From Diphasiastrum complanatum (Eukaryota > Streptophyta > Lycopodiopsida > Lycopodiales > Lycopodiaceae), in assembly GCA_029204225.1 (NCBI GenBank), contig CM055092.1, positions 100,310,200-100,374,199 on the forward strand: 64,000 nucleotides of DNA, in the 5' to 3' direction. The notes below the pieces were generated by a model that was given only the letters and a program-made list of their open reading frames with translations, searched no databases and was not told the origin of the DNA. Position numbers and translations under genes: made by a program. Below, piece by piece: positions 52,349 to 60,026 of this stretch; position 1 is the stretch's first letter, and each line of letters opens with the position of its first letter.

Positions 52349-54358
52349 GCTTCTGCGGACTGTTCCGCTGCCCGCGCGCCCTTTTTTTTTTTTAAATAAA
52401 AAAACGCGTCCGGGCCCGGACACGTTCTGGGCCCTGGACACGTCCAGAAAAAAAATTTAGATTTTTTTTTGGGACGCGTCCGACCCCGCGTGTGGGGGTC
52501 AGACGCGGACGCGAAAAGGCCGCGTCCGGCCCGGACCCCCATGTCTGGGCTGGGCCAAGTAATTTTTTTCCTGCAAAACAGGGTTACGAACTTATAAGGA
52601 ATCTTCGAGCATATTTCAGCTCTGATATGTTTCAAGCATGTTAAAGCAATGCAAACATTTGCATTTGTCTTTGTTTGTTAACATTTTTTGTAGCTATGAA
52701 ATCGCACATTTTTGAATAAACTGTCAGTCATTCAGTGTTTTTATCAGATTCTTAAGTAAAAGTAAGATAACTTATAGAGGAATGAATTTAGTATGGGCAA
52801 TAATCGCGTATTGGTCTGTCTGTATATTGATGGCAGCTGACATTTGCTACCTTTGGCAACATTTTCCAGGTTTGCGCGTATAGGCTCAGTTGTTCTGGCT
52901 TTGCATGATGCGAGTGACGTCTTCTTGGAGATTGCTAAAATGAACAAATATGCTGGAACTCCTATTGTTCCTGACATTTTCTTTGTGCTTTTTGCTGTTT
53001 CTTGGGTTCTCCTGCGACTTATTTACTATCCATTCTGGATTATCTGGAGCACAAGGTAAAGCATTAACTGTGCGACATGTATTTAGGGTTTAGGGCTAAG
53101 TGCTCTTGCGTTTTTTTCGTTTGTGAACATAAAAGTTGACACTATCTAGAAGCTGCCAACAGTCAAAAGCCCATATGACTAGTTTGTGCATGCATGACAA
53201 ACCTAAGATTATTGAAGGGCCTGGATGCTCCTGATCGTAGAAAATTTCCTTTCATGGTCCTGCCCGAGCACATGAAGTATTAAGATTACTAAAGACCTGG
53301 TTTCTCTCAATTTTAGAAGTAGAGCCCATGATCTCCATTAACATATCTCTACATTCAAGCTGCAATGCCTCATTTTGTGCACTGTCTCTGGGGTTAAGCA
53401 TGCTTTCCTAGTCATGATTGTAAGTACTTGCGTCAGATCGAGCTCATGTATTCTGTCAAGCAACTGAAGTAGCTCTTAGATTATTTGAGCACGAATCAAG
53501 TTCTGAGTTAAGATTATGAATGCCAAACACTTCCATCTACAGCTGATCTCCAACTTGGGTCTCCATATTGTATACGGTTTCTGTCGTGACTTGGGGAAGG
53601 GAGCAATTCAGCTGTACTCCATATCCTCCCACTGCAATATCCCTTGCAACTTTGTTTTGGTGGCCTGGTGACCCCATTGGCATTACATTTCTGATATATC
53701 CTTTCCCCATGCTAAATTCCAATGATAAAATGGCAAAGGCATGGTTTTCCTTGAACATGGCCTCTAAAATTTCTATACTTTCCTGCTTTCTTGCAGCTGC
53801 TGTGTTTCATTCGTGTAGCGTCATTTTCTAAAGGTTGCAATGGTGTTGTTCCAGCTATGAGGTTCTTCAGGTTTTGAGCAAAGAGGTCCATCGAGGCCAT
53901 GGACCCATCTTCTATTATATCTTCAACATGCTACTTATCAGTCTGCTCGTCCTTCATGTCTATTGGTGGATTTTAATTTACAGAATGCTTGTAAAGCAAA
54001 TCAGAGCCAGAGGAAAAGTTGGCGATGACGTCCGTTCAGGTAAGTCCTGACCTTTGATACCAGTTTTGGGTTTTTTTTACAGCATTCTGGTTGGTAAGTA
54101 CATAATGTATGTAAAAAACAACCCATTAATTTTTCTTATGTGTAAAAAGGTTATGTTTTGTATGGAATGTGGGAATTCTTCCATGCTGCAAATGACGGTC
54201 GGAATGAGGTCATTCTTATGCCATGTTTCTGTGAAGCTCCCTTAAGGAGATGTGGGTAGGTTATTGAGATTTAAACAAGCAGAATTATATTGAATTTGAA
54301 TGCCATGCCTGACTATTTGGTACTCTTATTTGCAGATTCAGAGGATGAAGATGCGTAA
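31630..54358 (+). CDS. LOH: ceramide synthase (LAG1/LOH family, TLC domain), six exons
   Basis: Exons: 31630-31758, 34569-34810, 46142-46297, 52870-53055, 53855-54039, 54336-54358. All junctions are GT-AG and in phase, giving 306 residues, the usual length for plant LAG1 homologues. The enzyme N-acylates sphingoid bases with acyl-CoA to make (dihydro)ceramide in the ER membrane. Exon 1 ends in [14 protein letters not shown]; exon 2 has [14 protein letters not shown] and [11 protein letters not shown]. The Lag1 motif spans exons 3-4: SHH at 160-162, [19 protein letters not shown] with His188-Asp189. Several membrane helices follow, then the exon 5 segment [15 protein letters not shown] and an acidic tail DSEDEDA. 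The start is chosen because [15 protein letters not shown] matches the family N-terminus. No break is seen, so it is probably functional. Introns 2 (11.3 kb) and 3 (6.6 kb) are full of transposons. Confidence 0.95.
31759..33021 (+). other. first part of intron 1
   Basis: Intron sequence without recognisable elements. It contains a short (GT)n/G-rich run at 32515-32540. Confidence 0.6.
33022..34124 (+). mobile_element. gypsy-type LTR element without coding region
   Basis: Two direct repeats of about 320 bp, at 33022-33340 and 33805-34124, start TGTCATGCCCAC and share TATAAGTATACCC near the end. The right copy is preceded by a polypurine tract AAGGGGGGCAGAA, as in chromovirus-type gypsy elements. 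The 465-bp interior has no gag or pol. This is a deletion derivative or non-autonomous element in intron 1, in sense orientation. The LTRs have diverged visibly, so it is not recent. LTR ends are approximate. Confidence 0.78.
35100..35215. repeat. palindromic word array, GGTACC type
   Basis: About ten occurrences of GGTACC or GGTACCGCC-like words in both orientations within 115 bp, followed by an A/T homopolymer-rich stretch (35217-35270). Confidence 0.8.
35216..35545. repeat. dispersed repeat with 109-bp internal duplication
   Basis: Together with the preceding array this is an inverted copy of 49890-50205 in intron 3. The segment beginning GGCACATGGGCACTGTGGGTG and the following GGAGACCAACACA are present twice in tandem here but once in the other copy. 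Confidence 0.8.
35752..36117 (+). pseudogene. charged coiled-coil-like ORF beside hAT element 1
   Basis: From ATG 35752 a frame rich in Glu, Arg and Gln runs to a stop at 36115-36117, broken by a TGA and a TAG that look like C-to-T changes of CGA and CAG. Segments include [34 protein letters not shown] and ERAARRRAN. It is oriented opposite to the neighbouring transposase and may be a second protein of the same transposon, or an unrelated captured fragment. I do not recognise a family. Confidence 0.4.
36118..36687. other. non-coding part of hAT element 1 region
   Basis: No coding sense or known motif seen between the charged ORF and the 3' end of the transposase. Confidence 0.4.
36688..40519 (-). 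pseudogene. hAT-superfamily transposase with DUF659 and C-terminal AT-hooks
   Basis: Order on the minus strand: Pro/Ser-rich N-terminus (40500-40090), DUF659 (39698-40084: [17 protein letters not shown]), the middle RNase H-like region (39097-39624: [31 protein letters not shown]), a helical part (38667-39035: [16 protein letters not shown]) and the hAT dimerisation domain (38295-38564: [19 protein letters not shown]). Splice sites bound some blocks, for example donor GTATGC near 38640. Beyond the hAT domain lie an acidic repeat region, a long Pro-rich stretch and two AT-hook-like motifs ([15 protein letters not shown]). The Pro-rich part sits in another frame, so at least two compensating frameshifts exist, plus a stop before the middle domain. 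The BED finger is missing; its place is taken by a TRIM. Antisense in intron 2 of LOH. Confidence 0.82.
40526..40796 (-). mobile_element. TRIM (miniature LTR retrotransposon), copy A, tRNA-like LTRs
   Basis: On the minus strand: LTR (40796 to about 40692, starting TGTTGGAATATC), internal stretch (40690-40637), polypurine tract (40636-40625, ending in seven G), and a second LTR (40624 to about 40526) with the same start. Each LTR carries a tRNA-like sequence. The 5' LTR has the A box TAGCTTAGTGG (40737-40747) and B box GGTTCGAATCC (40693-40703). It breaks off after the B box, losing its end and the primer site. The 3' LTR lacks the D arm but keeps the acceptor 3' strand (40532-40538). No protein is encoded. 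Confidence 0.75.
40693..40754 (-). ncRNA. tRNA-like sequence inside TRIM LTR
   Basis: It begins with GGGCGGA, which can pair over 7 bp (two G-U) with TCTGTCC preserved in the sister LTRs. D arm GCTTAGTGGTAGAGC folds as a 4-bp stem. The T arm CTGGG-TTCGAAT-CCTAG has a canonical loop. The anticodon region (TCCC...GGGA) is two bases too long for a standard 17-nt arm, so this is not a normal tRNA gene. A and B boxes fit the pol III consensus exactly. Confidence 0.65.
40797..41221. other. unassigned intron sequence
   Basis: Includes a short inverted AAACGTT word cluster at 41075-41115 (AAACGTTCGAAACGTG), probably the leader of the copia gag that follows. Confidence 0.4.
41222..41691 (+). pseudogene. 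copia gag fragment (UBN2-like), frameshifted
   Basis: [32 protein letters not shown] and, after a frameshift near 41440, [17 protein letters not shown] and [13 protein letters not shown] are typical of Ty1/copia gag. It ends at 41691 without nucleocapsid or pol. It is in sense orientation within intron 2. Confidence 0.8.
41692..42680. other. unassigned intron sequence
   Basis: No gene or repeat end recognised. Confidence 0.4.
42695..42830. repeat. palindromic word array, TTCGAATCG type
   Basis: TTTCGAAACG, ATTCGAACGG, ATTCGAATCGG and CGATTCGAAG words in both orientations, together with A and T homopolymers of 10 or more bases. Same build as the arrays at 35100, 45120, 47100, 47250 and 52390, with a different word. 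Confidence 0.7.
42835..44470 (-). pseudogene. LINE (non-LTR) reverse transcriptase relic
   Basis: Reading leftward: part of the RT fingers (44248-44463), the catalytic box [15 protein letters not shown] with [15 protein letters not shown] (43926-44177), and much further on the C-terminal zinc-finger-like segment [18 protein letters not shown] (43009-43227). YADD followed by the thumb motif identifies a non-LTR RT. Stops and frameshifts abound. The intervening part is poorly preserved. Confidence 0.8.
44426..44960 (+). pseudogene. second LINE fragment, opposite orientation
   Basis: It starts with [14 protein letters not shown] at 44426, then loses most of the RT and continues in a 152-codon frame. 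That frame ends with the same C-terminal segment as its neighbour ([30 protein letters not shown]). The two LINE pieces therefore lie head to head and meet near 44425-44470. Confidence 0.75.
45118..45250. repeat. palindromic word array, TTCCGGAACG type
   Basis: GCGTTCCGGAACGCG and TCCCGGAACG words followed by T-rich homopolymers. The same word occurs at 47095-47180. Confidence 0.65.
45251..46141. other. end of intron 2
   Basis: No element recognised. The exon 3 acceptor follows a pyrimidine-containing tract at 46092-46140. Confidence 0.5.
46298..47090. other. start of intron 3
   Basis: No gene or element recognised. Confidence 0.45.
47095..47400. repeat. two adjacent palindromic word arrays
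   Basis: 47095-47185 uses TTCCGGAACG/CATTCCG words. After 60 bp of AT-rich sequence, 47249-47342 uses GGTGCCGTACGGCACC words in both orientations, ending in a 15-base T run (47343-47357) and further A/T homopolymers. Confidence 0.75.
47409..47653 (-). mobile_element. TRIM copy B with complete 5' LTR and primer site
   Basis: On the minus strand: LTR 47653-47525 (129 bp, TGTTGGAATATC ... TTTCTAACA). It is followed directly by the primer site TGGTATCAGAGCC (47524-47512, tRNA-iMet), then the internal stretch shared with copy A, up to a purine-rich GGCTTGAGAGAGG near 47409. The 3' LTR is missing. The LTR contains the tRNA-like sequence with B box (47565-47575) and acceptor 3' strand TCTGTCC (47555-47561). 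About 15 bases covering the A box and D arm are deleted. This copy proves the LTR end and primer site of the family. It sits at the end of a chromovirus integrase relic. Confidence 0.8.
47654..48560 (-). pseudogene. chromovirus-type gypsy integrase relic
   Basis: Reading leftward: zinc-region remnants near 48480-48560, the core [23 protein letters not shown] with [15 protein letters not shown] (48194-48400), and at 47660-47790 the C-terminal region GEKVFLRVS and LSPRYCGPF. This is the Ty3/gypsy chromovirus branch, different from elements 1 and 2. Many stops are present. Confidence 0.82.
48561..49395. repeat. unassigned sequence with a 44-bp tandem repeat
   Basis: 48959-49046 contains two 44-bp copies of CGATTTCAGCCCACTTGGTG plus a tail with a C run. 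The preceding 390 bp (from TGTTAGGAAC at about 48564) could be part of an LTR, but I cannot define both ends. Confidence 0.45.
49890..50205. repeat. dispersed repeat, inverted copy of 35100-35545
   Basis: It contains the same GGTACCGCCCTGG words (50160-50205), the A/T homopolymers and the CCATGGTCTGCTCACCCACA-like part as the intron 2 copy, but in reverse orientation and without the internal duplication. It lies inside an intron of the hAT transposase. Confidence 0.8.
50610..50690. repeat. short tandem repeat in hAT intron
   Basis: Three imperfect copies of GAACGAGCCAAAAAATAAGT (about 28-bp unit) within the 119-bp intron 50576-50694. Confidence 0.8.
51980..52346. repeat. (CT)n and (CA)n microsatellites
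   Basis: (CT)n at 51980-52018, 52041-52057 and 52298-52346, with (CA)n runs at 52109-52150 and 52255-52280 between them. The first tract touches the transposase start codon. Confidence 0.95.
52375..52565. repeat. palindromic word array, CGCGTCCGGGCCCGGACGCG type
   Basis: GC-rich words such as ACGCGTCCGGGCCCGGACAC, ACGCGGACGCG and CGCGTCCGGCCCGGAC in both orientations, with T, A and T homopolymers at 52382-52393, 52446-52453 and 52463-52470. It lies 300 bp before exon 4 of LOH. Confidence 0.75.
53056..53854 (+). other. intron 4 of LOH
   Basis: Ordinary intron of 799 bp with GTAAAG donor and TTCCAG acceptor. No transposon recognised. Confidence 0.7.
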
Positions 54359-55640
54359 GAAGATATTTGAAGACTAATACAGGTTTCCCCCATGTATACT
54401 TGATTCATACAAGACAAACTTTGAGCCTTTTTTTGCCCAATTTAAATTCTAGTATATTCATTACAACGGCTCTATGCAACCTTCTACAGTACGATAAAAG
54501 TGCCTTACAGAGATTGGTTGTTGTATGGTAAGTCTTCCCTGGTCCGTGGTCCTTGGGAAAAAAGAATTGTCTCAAAACTCTGGAGACCATGGCAGCCCTA
54601 TTTAATTTAACTATTGAAAAAGCTACATTCATCAATATTTTTGGAGTTTTCATTAACTTTCACAAAAGATGCAACTTCAATCTTCAACATGTGCTTTTAA
54701 CCGACTATGGTCAGCTCAAAGCCGCAATATCAGTCAAATGGCATTGAGATACATCCCCTCACATCATTAATCAATTGAAAGCAGTTGTCGTCCACCAAGC
54801 TACATTCTAGGGGAAAACAAGTGAATATCAAAAATTTGTTGAGCACTTGAGTTCTGTACCCTCACATATAGCTTGGTGGATGAAACCCTCTTTCTTTATG
54901 AATGTCAGAGATTACATTTCTCCTTTTGAGCATGTTGGGATGGACTTTTTTTTGTACTTTTGGGGGTTATAGTAGTATTGCCCAATTTTGTCAGCTTTGT
55001 ATAATTTTTAGTCATATGTATCAAATACTTGGTTTTCTTGTTCATCATGAAAATAATTGTTTTTGAGAACTGCATTTGTATAGAGTTGTACATATTCGGT
55101 GCCAATGTTTGGGAAAAAAAAAATTCACAAGGATATGTAATTTGGTTATTGAGAGCCATTGCCATATCTCTTGAAACTTTAATCATAAAGTATATGTTGA
55201 GCAGATGAAAATTATGGTTGGCAATTTAATAGTTCTTGAGGAAACTTTTACAATTTCTATTTTCAAATAATGTAATGTACCATAAATGATGGTGTTATAG
55301 CTTGGTGAGATACTTAGCTTCTTCATAAGCTCATACACCAATCTGACAAAATCTTGACTTTCTTGATGCTTGCTAAGCTTTTTGTAAGGTGTGCAAGCTT
55401 TTAATAAGTGGGGAGGCTACAGTAGATCATGCAGGTAAACTTTTAGTTCACCTATGGCTAATATGTTTTAGATTGTTGAAACTTGAAGGCATGTGCTGTT
55501 TAGTGATTTTCAGTAGATTGCAATTTCTACTCAAATAGGATAAAAAATTATAAGTTTCATAAACAGCCATTAACCTTTCAAAAGTATAGATGCATATGCC
55601 GAAGTAAACTCTATCTGAAATTATGAAAAATTCAAATGCT
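54359..55640. other. 3' flank of LOH
   Basis: No gene recognised. The 3' untranslated region must start here; I cannot fix its poly(A) site. Confidence 0.45.
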
Positions 55641-55649
55641 AAAATGGTT

Positions 55650-55861
55650 GGTCTAGTTGTAACTTCATTAGACTTCTCAATTGATGGGATAGCAAAGTGG
55701 ATTTAAAATACCTAGGGATTATTGTAGAGTAAAACTTCAAATGGAGAGGGAAAAAGTCTAGTTGTAACGTCATTAGACTTCTCAATTGATGGGATAGCAA
55801 AGTGGATTTAAAATACCTAGGGATAATTCTAGAGTAATATTTCCAAATGGAGAGGGAACTT
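55650..55861. repeat. 106-bp tandem duplication
   Basis: Two nearly identical copies starting TCTAGTTGTAAC, with TTAGACTTCTCAATTGATGG inside each. Differences are limited to a few bases. Confidence 0.88.
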
Positions 55862-56819
55862 GCTCTCCAAAATTGATTCCGAAGGCTATTGTGTCAGTCA
55901 TGTTTCATCTTATGATAGAAGAGCTTTATCGTCTAAAAAGGTTTGTAAGCCTTGGCTTTTCATGAAGAGCTAGTGACTAATTCTGTAACTATTGAACATG
56001 AGGCCTCTTCCTTTTCAGTACTCATATCTCTCACCTTGAATGGTATTTTCAATGTACTTTTGAGTGTGAGCATGATCACTATTATCATATTTTTGAGAGC
56101 AAAAATGGTAGCTATGAGTATTGGAAACTTGTGCAACCAAAAACTACCATTTTTTTGTTTTTCATGAAGATTGATTACAAATTGTGATCCTTGTGATCAT
56201 TGGCTTTTGTGATATTGTTGTTGTAGGGTCTTATACAAGGACAAACGGCGGTTGGATCGTGTCTTTTTAATGTAGGGAGTAGTGAATCTTATCTTGTCCC
56301 TCAAAGGAGGAGCGTGTTAGAACCAGTCTCACTTGCATTATTTTTTGTATTCTACTTTCGATCCACACACTTTGATTTTGTTTCAAAATTTCTCACACAT
56401 TGGATGCAATTAGGGATTGGTGATAATTCGTCCCTTGCTTTGATGGTTTTATCTTTTTGGTGTCCAAATCTTTAGGTAAAATCAAACTTGAAAAATTCAA
56501 AACTTTGTTATGCTTAAATAGAATGTATGGATACAAACTCAATAAGAACTTCAACAAACATCAAACATAAGATGAAATGAAGTTGCTTTGTTAGAATACA
56601 ATCAACAGTTTCCATTCTTCTCTTTCTAGATTGTTAGATTTTTAGGCAACTCGATTAGTCTTAACTCTCTAAATTAGTCTATCAATCAATGTTAAGCTTT
56701 TATACAATATGCTAGTGGTCTCGTCTTGAATTATTTTTGACATAATTCAGTTTGTTTGAATCATGGTTATGGTTGACACAAGTCCTTAAAAGATTTGGAC
56801 CATTTTTTTTTATTGATTT
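55862..56819. other. unassigned sequence
   Basis: No gene recognised. 56280-56330 (CTCAAAGGAGGAGCGTGTTAG) resembles the purine-rich end plus LTR start of a copia element, but no partner is visible. Confidence 0.35.
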
Positions 56820-56835
56820 TGAAGTCAAGGTAGAT

Positions 56836-57934
56836 TCAAATAATTTTTTCATACTCTTCCACTATGGTTAAGTAGATATCCATCGATCCTATTGTATCAT
56901 TCATTTGTAGAGCCCAAATGTGAAAGAGTGTGAGCAACAATAGTGTGTGGTTCTTTCGCTCAGCTACTCCGTTTTGTTGAGGAGTGTAGCTTGTAGTAAA
57001 TTGACGGAGTACGCCACATGTTGACATATAGTCCTTCATCTCATTTGATAGGTACTCTCCCCTTGAATTAGTAAGGCCTTGATTTTTTGACTAGTCTGAT
57101 TCTCAGCATATTGCTTAACTTCTTTGAACCCATTGAATGTTTCTGACTTGTTTTTAATGAACATAACATTGGTAAAATGGGAGTAGTCATCAATGAATGT
57201 AATAAAGTATAGAGCCTTACCCAAGGAAGGTATGCTCATAGGACCACATAAGTCATTGTGTATCAGTGACAGAACGGACTTGGCTCTTCTGGCTTGTCCT
57301 CTTGAAAATTTGGTTTTAGGTTGTTTGCCTAGTAAGCAACAACACTAAATTTTCATAGGAGGATGGAAGACTGGCAAGAAGAGACATTATAGAGTCTTCT
57401 TCTGATATAGGTGATCCTATTGTAGCCAGTTGGTTTAACAACTGTTTGACTCGTTCAGATGGTCGCTTACTGAGGTGCCTTCGCTCATTTTGAATATCAA
57501 CATCTTATTCCACAAGAAGAGGTCAGTGGACACATCTAAGGTCTCGTAGATGCTTGTAAGGATATCCCACACTTCTTTGGAGGTGGTGCTGTTTAACACG
57601 TGAGCAATCTGAGTGTCTTTCATATTCAAGGATACAATGGCAACTGCTTTGCCATCCTTTGCTTCCCATGCTGGAAGCAATTCAAATTCTACCGATTTGG
57701 GTATTGAACCATTTACAAACCCCCATAGCTCTTTCTCGATCAGGATCATTCTCATTTTGAACTTCCACATTTACAATTACAAGATTGATTAACAGCTGTA
57801 AAACTGATCAGTGGATCAGTTCGTTGATGGAGCGTGAAGACTTTCAAGTCTGACAGCGACAGTCTGTGTATTTTTGGCAAACTGGAAATGCGACACTCCT
57901 TGTCCTTTTGGACGTTGCCTTTACTTGAGGGCAT
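56836..57934 (-). pseudogene. Ty1/copia relic: gag joined to integrase
   Basis: Reading leftward: gag (57770-57435: [35 protein letters not shown]) continues after a frameshift with QLLNQLATIGSPISEED. It then jumps near 57300 to the integrase (HNDLCGPMSIPS, ITFIDDYSHF, TPQQNGVAERKNHT). Nucleocapsid and protease are deleted. The integrase ends at about 56836 and RT is absent. Confidence 0.83.
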
Positions 57935-58200
57935 CGTTCAGGTTTGGAAAACATCTTCGACATTTGAGAAGCCACCTTCGGCATTTGAGAAGACACCTGT
58001 CGCCTGTTAGAAAATCCGTGTAAAAACACAGTGTCGGGTTTTTCCCCTTTTCGGCTGTTGAAAATTGCATGTAAAAATGCAGTGTCGGGTTTTTCGCATT
58101 TTTCGGCTGTGCAAAAATGCGAGTACAAAACCGAACTGTTGCGACAGTTAGTTCAAAAATGCAGACTGTTTAAAAACAGTTTATTTTCTGTAGGTTACTT
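57935..58200 (-). repeat. motif-rich leader of the copia relic
   Basis: Repeats of CATCTTCGACATTTGAGAAG / CACCTTCGGCATTTGAGAAG and of AAAAATGCAGTGTCGGGTTTT. It lies upstream of gag, as in the copia relic at 26.3 kb. Confidence 0.6.
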
Positions 58201-58260
58201 TTGAGAGATTAAAAATTAGAGAAGAAAGGAGGGCTGTTGGGATGAGTAGGAGTTAGACTA

Positions 58261-58583
58261 AATTCCAACAGCTTTTTGCAAATAAGCTGGCATTCTTACG
58301 GTACCTCAGCGCGCCAACATATTTGTGGGTCAACCCAGAATACTGCCCTCTCAAAAGATGTGAACCTTTCACACTGGAGTTCATGGCCAACAAGATTTAT
58401 TGGCCTATTCTTATAGAGTATGTACAAACAGAAGATCCGGCCCGAGATCTAATTTCAAATTGCAGCCAATGTTATAAGCGGTACCATCGGTGTCCAAACA
58501 GGGATGTGTGCAATAAGGATACCTACGACGACACAACCCGACAAAGAGCAACTGCCATTGGCATGGGACCGCCAATCCAATAA
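58261..58583 (+). CDS. unrecognised Cys-rich ORF ending before a polypurine tract
   Basis: An open frame of about 107 codons without an obvious start (an in-phase TTG at 58323 has no special status). It contains YCPLKRCEPFTLEF, NKIYWPILIEYVQ and a cysteine cluster NCSQCYKRYHRCPNRDVC that could bind zinc. It stops at 58583, directly before AAAGAGGGGGAT and an LTR-like start. The position suggests the last coding part of an LTR element. The YW followed by a Cys cluster is faintly like an integrase zinc finger, but I do not recognise the family. It may be a fragment. Confidence 0.35.
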
Positions 58584-59150
58584 AGAGGGGGATAATGTTG
58601 TCATTTATGTTAGCCCAACATAGGAATTTATTGTGACATGTGTTTTGTAAGTCCACAAGTAAATAAAGGTTATGAAAATCTTATACTTAGACCTTTTACT
58701 ATTTAAGTTTAATTATTACAAACAATCCTTTGTAATAGTTCAACTTAGAAAGACTAAGTTTAAGATTGAATTTTCAAGTTAAGTTTATTGTAAGTGCACT
58801 TCATTTGTTTAAAAAATGCACTTTACAAGTTAATTAGCATTAAGTTTAGACATAGTGCCATAAGCATGTTAGAGCATAGGCCCACCACTCTTGCTATATA
58901 TGGAGGTGGATGAGTGCCTTCAACAACAATTGTATAAGCCATTGAATTAATAGAAACACTTTTGTGTCATCCTTCTGTGCTTGCTTGTGTTCCCATTGGT
59001 GATTAAATACCTTGTGGTAGGTGCTCGAGCCCTACTAGGCCTTCTCCTTTGGATTGTGTAACTATGGGATAATTAATTCATCCTCCATCCCTTGTGGAGT
59101 TAATTAGATTTGTTTATGCTTTTTTCACTAGATGGGGGGTAGCAAAGTTT
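58582..59150 (+). mobile_element. polypurine tract and LTR (3' end approximate)
   Basis: AAAGAGGGGGAT (58582-58593) precedes TGTTGTCATTTATG at 58596. A TATA box (TATATA, 58895-58900) lies 300 bp in. The segment is followed by a leader and gag of gypsy element 2, so it may be that element's 5' LTR, although a polypurine tract is expected before a 3' LTR. I found no tRNA primer site after it. Confidence 0.5.
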
Positions 59151-59159
59151 CTCTGATTT

Positions 59160-60020
59160 TTTGCATCAAACCTCACCAACAAAAGTCGCCCACTTGCACA
59201 AGACCTGAACAAAACATTAGTTTTCTGATTATCCCTTGTGCGAGTTTTTGTAAGGCAAAAAAGTGGGCCAATCACCTATTTTGGCCTGTTCTTTGACAAC
59301 GATCACACACCAAATCACCTTAGGAACTCACCCACATCATCAAGAATACAGATTTCACAGTGCCAAATCTCTCAGTACCCTGTGCGAGTTCTCTGGAGCT
59401 CATCCTTGTCAAAAAAATTAACTCAAACAAAAAAATTTCAAAAAAATCTTCAAAACAAAACTCGCCCACTGTCATTAGGGCTCAAAAACTAGTTGCATGA
59501 GTTCCTAATGACCTGTGCGAATTCCTTACAGTGAAAAAAAGTTTGAATTTTGAGCAGTCAATGTCATTTTTGCCATTTTTGGTCAAACCAAACTCGCACA
59601 TATACTGAGGACCACAACTAAAATTCGCCCGTGCTATTTTTAGTTTTCTCTGTAAATTTCTAACTCATCTATACCTTGTGCGAATTTATCATGGCAGGAA
59701 AACGTGATTTTGGGTGACTTTAAGTAATTCTTTTCATAAATAGAACTCGCATAGCTATCTGCACTGCTCTGCAAAACTCGCACATAGCCTTAGGAACTTG
59801 CCCATAGCGAGACAACTTTGTCTTAAGGTTGAAATAAAAAAAAAAAAGTTTTTGTTTGAACCACAAGGACCTTGATTTGCTTATTAAAATATTGAGGTTC
59901 ACAACTCGCACACTCTACCGTTGACTGAGTCAACTATTTTATGAACCTTAGAAGCCTGTGCGAGTTTTGGTTGTGTTCTGTGAACCAAGAATTTTCAGAG
60001 AAGTTACACGTTTTTACCCA
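59160..60020 (+). repeat. 5' leader of gypsy element 2 with inverted word array
   Basis: About fourteen copies of the word TGTGCGAGTT or its complement AACTCGCACA / AACTCGCCCA alternate over 800 bp, about 20-100 bp apart. The word differs from that of element 1 but the arrangement is the same. No coding sense. Confidence 0.75.
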
Positions 60021-60026
60021 ATGTAG

